Shown: positions 34,879 through 47,599 of the stretch, piece after piece
How positions within the stretch are numbered: the stretch's first letter is position 1
Layout: each line of letters opens with the position of its first letter
Notes under the pieces: generated by a model
The model's database searches: none
What the model saw: the letters and a program-made list of their open reading frames with translations, nothing else
Told to the model about the DNA's origin: nothing
Position numbers and translations under genes: made by a program
Assembly (NCBI GenBank): GCA_013146195.2
Contig: CM028378.1
Location: forward strand, 14,429,828-14,493,827
Direction: 5' to 3'
Length of the DNA: 64,000 bases
Source of the DNA: Codonopsis lanceolata
Lineage: Eukaryota > Streptophyta > Magnoliopsida > Asterales > Campanulaceae

Positions 34879-36765
34879 ATGTTGATTCAACTTCAAACAA
34901 CCGCAAAAGCAAAGATAGCCTCTCTTTCCCGTCATATACTAATCTCCTCTCTCGTCAACCCTTTCTTTGATCCATTATCCCCTACTGACTATCATTCTCA
35001 ATCCTCATATCACTCGCTGCCTGCTTCCAGCTTGACCCTTTTCGACTATACCTCTATCCTCAAATCTTGCATCGCTCGAAGAGCTATTGATCCCGGCAGG
35101 CAGATTCATGCTCGCCTTTTCCTTACCGGCCTAGGACATGATACCCTTTTAGGAACCAAACTTGTCGATCTCTACTGCGTTTGCAACAATTTATCAGACG
35201 CCCATCACCTGTTTGATAGAATTCTCAAAAAAGGTAATATATTTCTTTGGAATGTATTGATTCGTGGATATGCGTGGAATGGGCCATACGAGGTTGCTAT
35301 ATCCCTTTACTACCAGATGATTGATCATGGGCTTGTACCTGATAATTTCACGTTCCCTTTTGTACTCAAGGCGTGCTCTGCCCTTTCTGCGATCGATGTG
35401 GGGAGGGATGTTCATGAGAATGTACGTCAAACTGGGTGGGAAACAGATGTTTTTGTTGGCGCTGCTCTAATTGATATGTATGCCAAGTGTGGCATTGTAG
35501 GTAGTTCTCGTCTAGTGTTTGATAGAATTATAGAAAGAGATGTTGTGTTATGGAATTCAATGCTTGCAGCTTATGCTCGGAATGGGCACCCGGAGGATTG
35601 CTTAGTTCTATGTGGTCAAATGACGGTTAATGGCTTGAGACCTACCGAAGCAACCCTTGTCACTGCTATCTCAGCTTCTGCAGACACAGCAGTCCTCCTG
35701 CAAGGAAGGGAGCTTCATGGATTTAGTTGGAGACAAGGTTTTGAATCCCAAGACAAGGTGAAAACTGCCTTAATAGATATGTATGCCAAGAGTGGTTCTG
35801 TGAAGGTTGCAAGGAGTTTGTTTGAGCGGCTACTGGAGAAAAGAGTTATTTCTTGGAATGCTATGATCACTGGGTATGCAATGCATGGTCACGCTATGGA
35901 AGCACTTGATTTGTTCAAGGAGATGGTTGGAGTGGCCCGACCTGACCATATAACGTTTGTTGGTGTTCTCGCTGCTTGTAACCATGGAGGTTTACTAAAT
36001 GACGGGCAGAAGTTTTTTGATTCAATGGTAAGAGAATATCAAATAACGCCTACTGTTCAGCACTACTCGTGTATGGTTGATCTACTTGGTCATTGTGGTC
36101 GTTTGGATGAGGCATATAATATGATAATTAGGATGAAAGTGAGACCAGATGCTGGGGTCTGGGGTGCTTTGCTTAGCTCTTGTAAGATCCATGGAAATGT
36201 TGAGTTAGGAGAGGTTGCATTAGAACGGCTGATTGAGCTTGAACCAGAACAAGCTGGGAACTATGTGATTATGTCAAACATTTATGCTCAAACAGGAAGG
36301 TGGGAAGGAGTTGCGAAGCTGAGAAAGTATATGACAAATAGAGGACTTAAGAAAACAATTGCCTGTAGCTGGATAGAAGTGAAAAACAAAGTCCACACAT
36401 TTCTTACTGGAGATGCGGCTCATCCTATGAGCAATGAGATAAATGCAGAGTTAGAGAGGGTAGAAGGGATGATGGTGGAGGCTGGGTATGTCCCGGATAC
36501 CACTCCAGTTCTCCATGATGTTGAAGATGATGAGAAGACGGGACTGGTGTGCAGACACAGTGAAAGGCTAGCTATTGCATTCGGACTTATTAGTACACCG
36601 CCTGGAACCAAGCTCTTAATAACCAAGAACCTCCGGGTTTGCGAAGACTGCCATGTGGCTATAAAATTTATTTCAAAAATTACTCAAAGGGAGCTTATAA
36701 TCAGAGACATCAATCGATATCATCATTTTAAAGATGGGTTGTGTTCTTGTGGGGATTATTGGTGA
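34879..36765 (+). CDS. Pentatricopeptide repeat protein, PLS class, DYW subgroup, 628 aa
   Basis: Predicted chloroplast- or mitochondrion-targeted C-to-U RNA-editing factor. It is one exon with no internal stop. The open frame reaches back to 34837, but only with a GTG codon; the first in-frame ATG is 34879. A serine-rich presequence precedes about a dozen PLS-type repeats (e.g. FLWNVLIRGYAWNGPYEVAI, FVGAALIDMYAKCG, VISWNAMITGYAMHGHAMEA). E and E+ segments follow (PDAGVWGALLSSCKIHGN, ACSWIEVKNKVHTF). The C-terminal DYW deaminase-like domain carries HSE near residue 560 and CEDC near 588-591, the zinc/active-site signature, and ends exactly in CGDYW. All key residues are present, so it is probably functional. 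The RNA target cannot be read from sequence. Confidence 0.96.
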   Translation: MLIQLQTTAKAKIASLSRHILISSLVNPFFDPLSPTDYHSQSSYHSLPASSLTLFDYTSILKSCIARRAIDPGRQIHARLFLTGLGHDTLLGTKLVDLYCVCNNLSDAHHLFDRILKKGNIFLWNVLIRGYAWNGPYEVAISLYYQMIDHGLVPDNFTFPFVLKACSALSAIDVGRDVHENVRQTGWETDVFVGAALIDMYAKCGIVGSSRLVFDRIIERDVVLWNSMLAAYARNGHPEDCLVLCGQMTVNGLRPTEATLVTAISASADTAVLLQGRELHGFSWRQGFESQDKVKTALIDMYAKSGSVKVARSLFERLLEKRVISWNAMITGYAMHGHAMEALDLFKEMVGVARPDHITFVGVLAACNHGGLLNDGQKFFDSMVREYQITPTVQHYSCMVDLLGHCGRLDEAYNMIIRMKVRPDAGVWGALLSSCKIHGNVELGEVALERLIELEPEQAGNYVIMSNIYAQTGRWEGVAKLRKYMTNRGLKKTIACSWIEVKNKVHTFLTGDAAHPMSNEINAELERVEGMMVEAGYVPDTTPVLHDVEDDEKTGLVCRHSERLAIAFGLISTPPGTKLLITKNLRVCEDCHVAIKFISKITQRELIIRDINRYHHFKDGLCSCGDYW

Positions 36766-38431
36766 ATGGAGGGAGCTGGTAGAGAGACTATTCAGACTGA
36801 AATTTTGAGGTCTTTCAAAGGACTTCCTGAAGATGAGTCAGAAATTTCGAGGAGGCTCAAATAAGCAACCAGTATGAAGGAAGGAGAAGCAGCTGGAGCT
36901 GAATACATGCATAGTCTTACTGATGTGGAATTTTATCAAAAATATTTAGATAATTGACACTTCAGCAATAAGGAGTATATGCGCAGAACTGATAGCAATA
37001 TGTTTGATTTCAGAGTTTCACATCTAACAAAATAGTAGGTTCAGCTCGGCACAACGCCTGAAGGGAAAATGAGGAAGGTTAATGGATTTCGAGAAGACAA
37101 CCATAAAGGTCCTGCTATAGATACGTAGGAGGTGCATCCAATGAATTAAAAAAGTCAAAAGACAACTGGCCACTGGCAAGTGGTGATGAAGAATGGATTG
37201 GAGAGGAAGATTCGAACTGTGCTAATAATCGAAGGACCAACCTATTTATGCCTGGAAAAAGGAAAAAAGTCCTCTCAGTGCCGTAGAATTATTGATGTCT
37301 GTAAGGTTGGTTCTCTTATGATCTAGTGAAAGAAAGAACTGAACTGCAAAAATAAAATAAAACCATTAGTCTGCAATCATTTTCTGTTGTCACCCATCTT
37401 CACTTCTACTCAAATGGATGGTAAAAAATTGAATATGAAGCTCATAAGAAATTTTATTTTCTTCACGATAACTTTTTTCTCTCTTTCTTGCTCAGCGTTT
37501 TTATTCTGAAAGTTCTAAAAATTTCACATTATTTGCAGTATCTCTTGTAGCAAGGCTAACTCTTCTATTGCAACACCAGAGAGGTCCTGAATTGAAATCT
37601 CACAGAAATCTTTTATATTTACAAAGATAGCTTGCCTCGTACCTCTTAGGCAGTGTACTTGGGTTCCGGAAATCTTCTTTATTTTTAGTATTTGGTCCCC
37701 ATTTTCAGGTGAAATATGCACATCTGTAGGCAGATTGTTTGAAGAGGCGGTGACTGCAGTATCTTTTCTGGCGATCATACATCATTGGGACCTCAAGGCT
37801 CAAGCGTTTGTAAAGCTATTTCCAATTATTCCTGTTTATGCAAATTTTCCATAATCTGTTGGCATTCAGCTCGATCCGTTGTTTCGTTGCTAGCTAAAAA
37901 TGCAACTTGTGTTTCTGAAATATAGATAAAATCAGAAGGTCACCAAACTGAGAGGTCTTTATGAAGGAAAAAGCAAAAGTCAGAAGTACATCAGAAGGTA
38001 TTATTAAAAGACCATCATATTTTAACGAAATGGGTTTAGCACTAGCTACACTTCTGTGTGGTCATTCACTGGAAGTACAAAGGCCACCCCCACAAAGTCC
38101 GCTGTCCAAGTACTAGAATTTCATCAAGGGCCAGATCTGCTATTGCACATTCATATTTCAATATCAAGGAAAAGGTATGTTGTAAATGGTTAGTGATGGA
38201 CTGGGGATTGGCAGAATCAGAGATGGTTCGCTTTAAACACAAATAGTTTGCAGGGATATGAGGAATATTTGTATAATGATCAAAGGAATATGAAGACCTG
38301 AAATGCTGAAGAGTTTACAAAGTTATTCAATTCTCATGACATAATGGCAAAGCAAGCCAAATGGTATGTTTCATTTTGATATTATATAAAGCATCAAACT
38401 TCATGATCTTAATGTGTTTTGACTCATAAAT
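36766..38431. other. Region downstream of the PPR gene
   Basis: Probably 3' UTR then intergenic DNA. An 84-codon minus-strand frame at 37524-37778 has no recognisable family and weak coding character. Nothing else is supported. Confidence 0.4.
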
Positions 38432-39367
38432 TTGATACTCCCAGATAAAATTATCTGGGAGGCTTCTAATAACAGATTGTTTTCTGTTAGATCTTTCTAC
38501 TCTAAGTTGATTGAGAAGGAAAAAAGTTTTTTTCCCTTGGAAGGTAATATGGAAACATAAAATCCCCGCTAGGGTAACTTTTTTTGTTTGGGAAGCAGCC
38601 AGGGGTGTCATATTGACGGGGGAAAATTTGAGATCTCGGGGCTTGATTTATGTTAATCGGTGCTACATGTGCAAAAGTGAAGAGGAGGATGTAAATCATT
38701 TACTGCTCCATTGCTCTATGGCTAGGGAGTTATTGATACGCTTCGGGGATGGCCTTCTTTTACCCGGAATAGAAGGAGTGATTTCTAGAAGTTTGCCCCC
38801 TCAGCTATTTGGTGGACCATCTGGAAAGAGACGAACAAAAGGGCTTTTGAGAACATTGAATCTGATTTTGTAGGAATCAAAAAGTCTTTCCACATGTATT
38901 TGAGATTCTGGTGCTTAACTGCCGACCCAACTTTAGAGGATCCTTTTTGTAACTAGGTTGGGGTCTTTTGGTTTGTAGTTTAGTGTATGTATATTTCCTG
39001 ATAAGATACAAAGAACACTGTACTCAAGGACTCATAAGCTTGGTGAATGTTCACACACTTTTATTGATAAATGCCGAGACTTATATAGCCATTACAAAGA
39101 CTATAAAAAGATAACAAAGAAAACAAACTTGATCGAAATCCTAACAAACATAGAAGAAGTCAAATAACAAATTTATCCTACAAACTAGGAATTATTGACC
39201 AAGACTAAATCAAAGATTAACTAAACACTGAGTAAACAACTAGCTATAACAAGTGCATACTGACTTGTGAAGCTACCCAACATATCCGTGTACAAGATTG
39301 CGTCTCCTTTTTTGACGCCTGTTAATAATACTTATACTTTACTTATCAAAAAAAAAAAATTGATACT
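38432..39367 (+). mobile_element. 5'-truncated L1-type LINE (38440-39359)
   Basis: The coding part holds the end of L1 ORF2: the RT-associated zinc-binding domain (FPWKVIWKHKIPARVTFFVWEA near 38535, NRCYMCKSEEEDVNHLLLHC near 38660-38710), then a frameshift and IWKETNKRAFE near 38820. The tail is TTTACTTATC plus about twelve A, typical of plant L1. TTGATACT at 38432-38439 and 39360-39367 is the target duplication. A solo LTR interrupts the 3' UTR. Confidence 0.85.
38994..39287 (-). mobile_element. Copia-type solo LTR (38999-39282) in the L1 tail
   Basis: On the minus strand it begins TGTTGGGTAGCTTCAC, has a TATATAA box near 39080, an AATAAA, and ends CTTTGTATCTTATCA, so TG..CA ends at 284 bp. 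Flanks TTTCC (38994-38998) and TATCC (39283-39287) are a 5-bp duplication with one change. The L1 3' UTR continues on both sides. Confidence 0.72.
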
Positions 39368-39828
39368 ACTTGAAGTTTGAACTACAAAAACTACGTCATA
39401 ATGTTATAAGCTGATTAAGTTATTGCACATATTTTAAGTCGTAATTTATTAGCTAGATTCACGTCATTGGATCTACAATGTTGTATGGTGTGGAAGAAAT
39501 TAACTTGTGATATGAAGTTTTCATGATAATCTGTACCGATTCCAATTGCAAAATTACCTCAAACAGATCAACATAGTCTGTATTGGTCGGACAAGCTGAA
39601 TAGTTGGAATATGCATCAGACACAGAAAAAATGTTATTTTCAAAATGGTCGAACTAAGATACATGTGTATGGGAAAACAATGTCGAGGACGATTTGGGGT
39701 ATTAGCAACAATTTTTCATTCAGACTATGGATTCTTCAGAAAATTGTTATAATTTTTTGAGCCATAAGACCTCATTGATAGTTGGGAAACTGGAGAAGGT
39801 ATAGCATATTGAGGGAAGAATTAATTGA

Positions 39829-40017
39829 TATTCTCTCCGTCTCAAAAGAATAGTCTCATTTGAGAAGTCAAACTTTTATAAAATTGTAGCTTTACTTGTC
39901 TGTACCTCCATTGTATTGCACTATAAATATATCCTCTATAAGAAATGAGACTATGTTTTTTTTTTTTGGACAAACCAAAGAGGAAGGCGGGACTTTATCT
40001 TTGGGATGGAGGGAGTA
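39829..40017. mobile_element. Stowaway-like MITE (39831-40015)
   Basis: Ends TTCTCTCCGTCTCAAA on the left and TTTGGGATGGAGGGAG on the right, the degenerate CTCCCTCCGTCCC Stowaway terminus, flanked by TA. Size 185 bp. The next minus-strand gene's stop codon lies about 100 bp further on, so the MITE may sit in its 3' UTR. Confidence 0.75.
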
Positions 40018-40119
40018 CCTTTTGATGTTATTAGTTAAAATAGCTCAGAACTCGGATAGGGATGCTTATTTATTTAGTCTAAGCAACGTTTTTCGTAACG
40101 TTGTACCCTTTGCTGAGGA

Positions 40120-43100
40120 CTAGAAATCGGGTTCTCTCTCTCTCTCTCTCCCGTGTATATTTTCAGGGATAAAAACAGGACACTCTTGATGCCTACTAAG
40201 TACCAATATTAACAAAACCATCCTTGAATCACTTACTCTGAAATAGTTCAATAGTTCATATGTGTAATAGTAAATCTGTAGATGTAACCAGGAAATGCTT
40301 AGAAGGTGAGAGACAGCCTTGCCTTTTGTGTTTGCCAGAGTGATGAGCATGGCAAGACAATCACGAAACTTTGACAACACAAGCTTTTCCTGCTCTACAT
40401 AGACATCAGTAGTGAAGCCACGGTTCATGACCTGGACAGAGGAAGCATCAGGAATAAACGCGTCTTTCTCATCGCACATCAATGCAAGAGTTCTGGGGGA
40501 CATCGAACTTCCCTCTATATCAGCGTCATTAGAACACAGATCATCCTTGCAAGTTATATCAGCTTGCTGTTCACACATATTTTCATTCAGTTCTGCTGTT
40601 TGATTCTTAAGTACTTGGTTGTTTGCATCTTGGCAAGCAGGGGGGCTTGCTGTCTGGTCTTGTGGGACAGTTAAGATATTGCTGGAACCATATTTGTCTG
40701 CAATAAATTTTGAAATATATGATGAGATAACAGCTTCACACACACATAGATAAATGCTTCAATTGAAAATGGTTAGAGAAGAACCTAGTTTAATATGACC
40801 TAATCAGAGAGTTTAGAGAATAAAAAGATTATGAACGGCAAAAAATCAGGACAGAAATATTACCAAGTTGACGATGCAGTTACCAATTTTTAGTAGTTAG
40901 GATTTGATGTTTATTGGTGGAACGTGTATGTGTACTTTGTAAAGGCTTTAAAGACATAAGAAGCTTGTTTACATGTGAGAGATAGAGAGAGTGGTTTGTA
41001 AGCTAGATTTATTTTATCTTCATGGTATACTATACCTGCAAGAATCTTATCTGCTTTTGATGCTAATACCAAATCTGAACAAAGTTCCATTATGTCCCGA
41101 GGTTGAATTATGCCTGCCAGCAAGGATCTTCAGGCACAAAGATAAAGATACTATTTAGTTCTTGCGGATGGATGCTAACTTCGTGATCAGCAACGTAAGT
41201 AAAAGCTAGCATAGATATGAACCTATAGATGAGCTTTGACGAGCTCAGTGTTGGAGGGAAAACAAGAGGATGAATACTGAGGCCAGACAAGGCAGAAAAG
41301 GTACCAGAAGTACTGCAACTATTAACCTGCCAAACATAGATTTGAAAAGTATCAAAATGGTACAATGTAGCTAAATGAGCTAACACTTGAATCCAGATAG
41401 ATTACCAGAGCCAACAACTAGAAAAATTAAGATTTTCGCAGGTGAATAAGAACAAAAAGAACCTAGGCTGCAATGATGCAGGACAACTGACCAATTATGT
41501 TAAAGGGAAACTAATAGAGCATGAAGATTTATTTGCAGTAAAGAGCCATACCAGTTTCTTGTATCTAAGAATCAATACCTGTTGAGATTGCTCAAGCCTG
41601 AAAGTCAACAGATCCTCACTATTCAAACTGGCCTGGTCTTTGCTGTTTTTGGAGTCTTGAGATGACCAATAACCAGAAAATCCGTTTGCATCCTTTTTGA
41701 CAGCATTCACCTGCTGGTTACAAACCTCTGTATTTTCATTAATTTCTCTCCGACGAGCCAACTTCTCTTTGCATCCTTCGAAATTCTTGCAGTCCGCACA
41801 TTTACAGTTTTCAGAGCAGAGGATTTTAGCTTGAAAACACTCGCAATACTTCTTGAGGCAACCTGACTTCTTACAGTGGCATCCCTTCTTGTGTTTCCCC
41901 TCTTTTGCTGGATTGTCCGACTCATCCTATATCGGTCCCAAAGCAGTTTAAAGTCACTTAACTTGAGCTAAATAGAAGATCAAACTTGTGTAAAGGATCA
42001 CATAAGTTCTCAAACGGAAACAGCATTAAAATCAGTCAAAACATAGACAACTTTGTGCTCTACTAAAAATCAAATGCAAAGTGCCCATGTTGCATTGAAC
42101 ACAAACCCAATTACTCACTTTACCAGTCAAGTGGATTTAATCATCGTACGGTTTCATGAATCTATCCAACTGGATTTAAAATTACAGTTTTTCCCAAAGG
42201 ATGCTGTGACCTATACCTGAAGAAAAAAAAAAGGAATACCACCTTTTTGACTACCGTACAAATTAGGGAAATCCAATTTGACCAACGACATTTCATAACG
42301 ACCAAATTAACCAACCAACTTTTAATTTAGTTGCAATGTCGTCCTCGCCGTAAACCCTCCGTTCAATTTGATTTTTTTACGTTAGTTGACTCCTTACGTG
42401 GCGTCTACGTAGAATTGTCAAATTGAACGGAGGGTTCACGACGAGGGCAACATTGCAACCAAATTAAAAGTTGATTAGTTAATTTGGTTGTTATGAAACG
42501 TCATTGGTCAAATTGGATTTCCCCAATTTGTACGGTGGTCAAAAAGGTAGTATTCTCAAACAAAAAAACAAAAACAAAAACAAAAAAGATGTGTCTGTCT
42601 CCCTAGTGCTCTTTTCTTCAAACATCTATCATATGGGAATGAATACCTTCTTTAAAATTGCTGCTCAGGGATAGTGGACTTGACGCGAGAAGTTGGTTTT
42701 TATTTGCGGTTTCTTACGAAAAGTAAAATAATAGTAAATGATAGAAATCTACGATTCTTCCACATTTTCTCAATGAACCTTTTTAGGAAAATAGCTATTT
42801 TATCAAAAAAATTAGCTCATTATTATTCCAGTTGTTAATTATCTTGTACTTCATCGAATTATATTATTGCAATTTATGTATCATGAACGCCAATGAACAA
42901 TGCATAATGGACTATCGAAGGGGTTGGTGGGGGGAGGTGAGGGGCACTACTTGGTGCAGCAATAAGTTACCAATCATGAGATTCAAATTTTGGACTTTTT
43001 TACAATCACTCTGCTTATAACTATGTAAGATATGGCATCCTCATTGTGGGCATTCTTCAGCTGATTCTTATATGGAAAAATCACCCCAATTGTGGAACAA

Positions 43101-45769
43101 TTCTTATAAGAATTGTTGGTCAAAAATCTTTATATAAGGATTCTGAAAATTTCGTAAAAAAAAATTCGCCCAGTCACACCAGAGAGAGTGTGTGACGCAC
43201 ACTTGCCAAAGAAAGGCAAGTGCACCTCAATCTCCAAAAAGCGCGTGAGACCCCAATGGATACCAGCCCACATTGCTTTCTACATTGAAGATTCTTTTTC
43301 TTTTTTTATTTTTTCTCTCCATGGTTTTGTACCCGTTTTTGATGCAATAAAAAATAAAAATAAAAACTTTTGAGTTTTTGACCGTGTTTCAACGATTGTT
43401 TTTTTGCCCGTTGATTTTTTACCCCTTTTTTCCCGTTTATTGGTGTTTTAATGTAATTTTTAAAATTAATATATTTGTTTTAAAATTTATTTGTACTATT
43501 TAATATTACAATTAAAATTACAAATGAATTAATTAATTTACAAAGTATTAAAATAAAAAAGTTGTGTAAATAAATTGGATGATTTGGTAGTGGGATCCAA
43601 CTAAGAATTAAGGGAAGAATTAGTAGCAATGGGAAGATAAATTCTTAAGAGTAAGAAATTCTTAAAATGTGTAGGTGTCAGTGGGACCCAGCTAAAAATC
43701 AACCTAAGGCATTGAGGATGTCATTAGGTCCGTTTCTAGAGAGTAGACAGCTCTCTAAAGTCGAGCAGCACCAGTAGCGACCAATATAAAAAAAAGGAAA
43801 ATGATATCCTTACCACTAATCCTACAACTTTCCTTACAACTAAGCCTTGAATTGGGAAAAATTGTTTCGGACAAAGACAACTTTACCCTTCTTTAAAGCT
43901 TAGTTGTAAGCGAAAGTTAAATAATAAAGAAGCGCCAGAATATCAGTAAAAAAAACTCGAGTCATTCAATAGAATATATTTCTTTAGCATCTAAGAATCT
44001 CACTAGCATACCTCTATGTCTCTATGCCAGTTAGCAGCAATCTTTGACCTGAATGCATCCGGCTTTCTTTCTAATATATACTCAATAGCATTTTGTCTTT
44101 CAGCCTCGTTCTTGATATTATTGTAACAACCAGCGCAGCTGCACCCATCACAGTATGTTCGAGAAGCAAAACACTCGCAGTACCTTACCATTTTTCCAGG
44201 TACCAACCCATAAGTAAATAATAAGTACAGTAAATACATAGCAAACTCTTTACCTCTCATACTACTTAGCATCTTTAACCCAGTAGTATTATGAACGGCA
44301 TCGATAGTGAAACAAAAAAATCTTTTTCTTGCCAGATGAACTCATGGAAAACACGTAATATCGAAATTCCACAAATATGTCCTGATCGACAAATGTAATT
44401 AGTGAAATACATATTTGCATTGCAGGCTGTCTCGGTAAGAAATCTTTGTTTCTTTATGTTATAAGAACCAGCGTGTTAGAGGAAGGAAAAAGCATATCCA
44501 ACTGTTTTAAGGAAACATTTAAGAATTTCAATAATAAATATGGCAAGAGAAACAAAACCATCTATGCTGATCAATGAGAAGCTAATTTCTTCCAATCCAT
44601 ACATGGAACTGTACTTTGGTTTCATGACCCCTCTGAGTGAGTGAGTGAGTGGGAGAGAGAGAATTCTCTTTTAGTTCGACAAGGTAATGCTAAAAGGCAA
44701 CAAATTGGAGTGAGATGCATTTTGGTTTTATAAAATGATACAAACGACAAAAGCGACATGAAAATAAAATGGAATATAGATAAGTTGTTAGTGTTTCTGA
44801 TACCAAATGATTATCAGATCATGTGCATTTGAACTGTAATGAACTTACAATTTAATGCATCTTGAATGCTTGCACTTGCAACCTTTCTGATCTTGTAGTT
44901 TGAATTGGATACTATGATCTGGTTGTACACTTGAGGATACTGAATTTCTGTTTTGGGGATGAAAGATGTAGTGTCAGGCCAAACAAATAGCAAGCTCCTA
45001 AAATACTGTAGAAGATTATCTGTTGACTTGGAAATGCCAAATAAAAAGCATTTCCTTAACTCTTCTGCTATGAGAATAGACAATGATTCAACTTCAATCC
45101 AGGGGGCTCATGAAAACTTTATGTACGAAATTCATGCCTGTCAAGAGCACGGGCAAATCTAATTGGGAGACCGGTGGGGCTCCAACCCACGTCAAATTTT
45201 CACAAAGAAAAATAATAAAATTATTGTCAAACGTCATTATTAATCTTCATCTCTTTTATAATTATACATGTAATGTGTAAGGCTATCAAGTCACACCGAC
45301 TATATATAACTTCTTTTTGCAATTAGTAAAGTTATTATGAAAGGTTATTACTGTATACAGACAATATTTTTAAACTCGTACGAAATCCTATATCCACCCC
45401 TCCTCAAGAGGATTTTCTACAAATGGTAAACATGCACTTGCTCAATTTCATAAAAATACATGAATGAATATCAGAAAACTAGTAACAAAAACAATAAACA
45501 TTAAATTAAAGAATGAAATTAATTAAAAATGCAAAAAATCTCCAAAACTTGTAACTGGACGAACTTGCAATAATTGCCAAGTCTTACACGGTAGACAATG
45601 GGGGACGAGGAAGTGGATATAATGTAGACTGCGACTCAGAGTTTCGCTTGAGATGCGACGTTAATTGCTCGGGCACTAAGGCAGCTGCTGAAACTGAGCC
45701 GTTGGAATCCTGCTGCCGAGAAAGCAGCTTATTTGGTGGGAAACCCGAGTTCTCTACAACTATCGCCAT
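40120..45769 (-). CDS. Tesmin/TSO1-like CXC (CRC) domain protein, seven exons, 524 aa
   Basis: Nuclear DNA-binding regulator of the CPP/TCX family; the two CXC motifs bind CHR-type elements, and relatives work in DREAM-like cell-cycle repressor complexes. Exons on the minus strand: 45769-45588, 44947-44849, 44183-44012, 41926-41579, 41326-41223, 41127-41036 and 40697-40120. Phases fit and the total is 1575 nt. The first CXC spans exons 2-3 (GCKCKHSRCIKL then YCECFASRTYCDGCSCAGC), followed by the linker RKPDAFRSK in place of the usual RNPxAFxPK. The second CXC is in exon 4 (GCHCKKSGCLKKYCECF, then CSENCKCADCKN). Exon 7 holds the conserved SPRTLALMCDE and the QEKLVLSKFRDCL tail. The chosen ATG is 45769. 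The last 40 or so residues after NTKGKA may be intron read-through, so the true end is uncertain. Confidence 0.9.
42234..42555. mobile_element. Long-TIR MITE in intron 3 of the CRC gene
   Basis: A near-palindrome of about 322 bp: the left end GAATACCACCTTTTTGAC pairs with the right end, and complementarity continues for most of the element (e.g. CCCTCCGTTCAATTTGA at about 42355 with its inverse near 42420). Non-coding. The transposon superfamily is not decided; the long TIR suggests Mutator-like. Confidence 0.75.
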
Positions 45770-47599
45770 TCTTCTCAACTTACCTGGATCTGTTCAATAG
45801 TAGGTTTAGATCGTCGTTCCAATCGCGGACAAATATAAACCAGAATAATGTCAAATGAAAACCGAGCAAATTGATTAACAAACAAACACGCAAATTAAAC
45901 GGTTTCATTACATTATTATTCAAACGAAAAAAAAAAGGTTGTGTATAATTTTGAGTAACTACAATATAAATGAACAATTTAGGTACATTCGAAGTAAAAT
46001 TTCGTTTATATTACCGGAAAAATCCGCGGAGCTTAACGCTGAACTCTAGTCAGTATTTCGACGGAAAACAGGCAGATATGTACATTCAATCTCGACGAGC
46101 TCCGGTCGACCGACCGGAGTCAGTATTTGAGTGTTTATATGCGATCGATTTGATTTTTTACCGGAATTTTCAAATACTCCATATGTTTGATACTGAAGGA
46201 AGAGCTTAACAGTACATGCAGGGTGAAATTGCTTTCCTTTGCTTGAACTTCATGCTATGAACAATTTGTGGGACTTTAATAGTAGGCGGTAGGATCTGAA
46301 TAGTGGATTCATCTGACGGTCTTGATTCAACAGATATTTTTTTATTTTATTTTTTTGGTCTTTCATGAGAATCATGACTAGGTGTCCCATTCGCACTTCG
46401 CAGACGATGGAAACTCATATCCGTCAGATCGAGTTTGATAGAAAATCACCCACACGGCCATTGCCGCGCATACAATCCTAAAATACTACTTTCGCTTCAT
46501 AAATAAAAACTAGAAATGCTAATGCGGTGCACAGACAGCCATAGATCTAGAAATTAAGTTAACCGTTGTCTAAAATTTTAATTATTAAATTCAAAAATAA
46601 AAATTAGAATTGTCTTTTATATATTTTTATTAGTTGAAAACGTATAATTGCATCATCATCACTAGCATTCATTAACAAGTCTTTTTTAATATAACATACA
46701 AGATAATTATTTGAAAAAATTGATAATTTTCGTTTAATTTTTTTTTTCATATTTCCTCAAAAGTAAAAACCATTAACCATGTTGACAAAACACTTTAACG
46801 GTAATTTATTATATTAAAATATTTTTAAAAACATTACACAAGTCACAAGCAATTCTTTAAATTAGTAAATCACACATAAGTAAATGAGGTGAGTAACAAA
46901 AAGTTCAACTAATTTTTTTTAAACATGAAACCTCATAATTTCAGATATAAACTAAAAAAAACTCTCAAGAAACCCAACAAAACAACAAATAATTCTAACC
47001 ATTGGAAGAGGTCAAGCGGAAAAATTGGAAGGGATCCAACTTGTAAAAATAAAATAAAATTACTACTTTTTTGTGGCTTTGAGCGGTATACATGGACACC
47101 CATTTCAACAACATTCGTCTACCACTGCACACTGGAGATCGATATAAATTAAATAATTTTAAAAAATTAATCCTAACAAAATAAGTAAATAATTGTAATG
47201 TAAAGTTTATGTTAATAATTTTAAAAATAATTATTAAAAATAATATAAATATAAATTAATGCTTAATGATATTATTTTCTTTGGCGAAAAAAAAAATCCA
47301 AATCCGTGGAGTGAGGATTCCCCATTATCTCTTGTTTTTTAGTTATTTATTGATTTAATGTTTTTAAAAAATTAGATCTCATTTTTGGAAACTAATCTTG
47401 GTGAGATATATCTATTTTTGGATCTATCTAATCTTGGTGAGATCTCTTTTATATAATAGATATGGAGGTGGTCTCCTATAAGAGGGTCTTACGGATCCTT
47501 ATTCGTAAAACTGATTTATTCAGGCTAAATGGGTCAAAATTCAGAAATCTCAATACAACCCCTTAATTTTTGAAAACTAGAGCGCCACCCATCATGTTT
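45770..47599. other. Intergenic, including the 5' flank of the CRC gene
   Basis: Divergent upstream region. A short hairpin lies at about 46098-46120 (GAGCTCCGGTCGACCGACCG). The remainder is AT-rich, with no gene or clear element recognised. Confidence 0.4.

Noticed and set aside
37524..37778. 84-codon minus-strand frame downstream of the PPR gene
   Set aside because: No recognisable family, no splice partners, and only one such frame in 1.6 kb.
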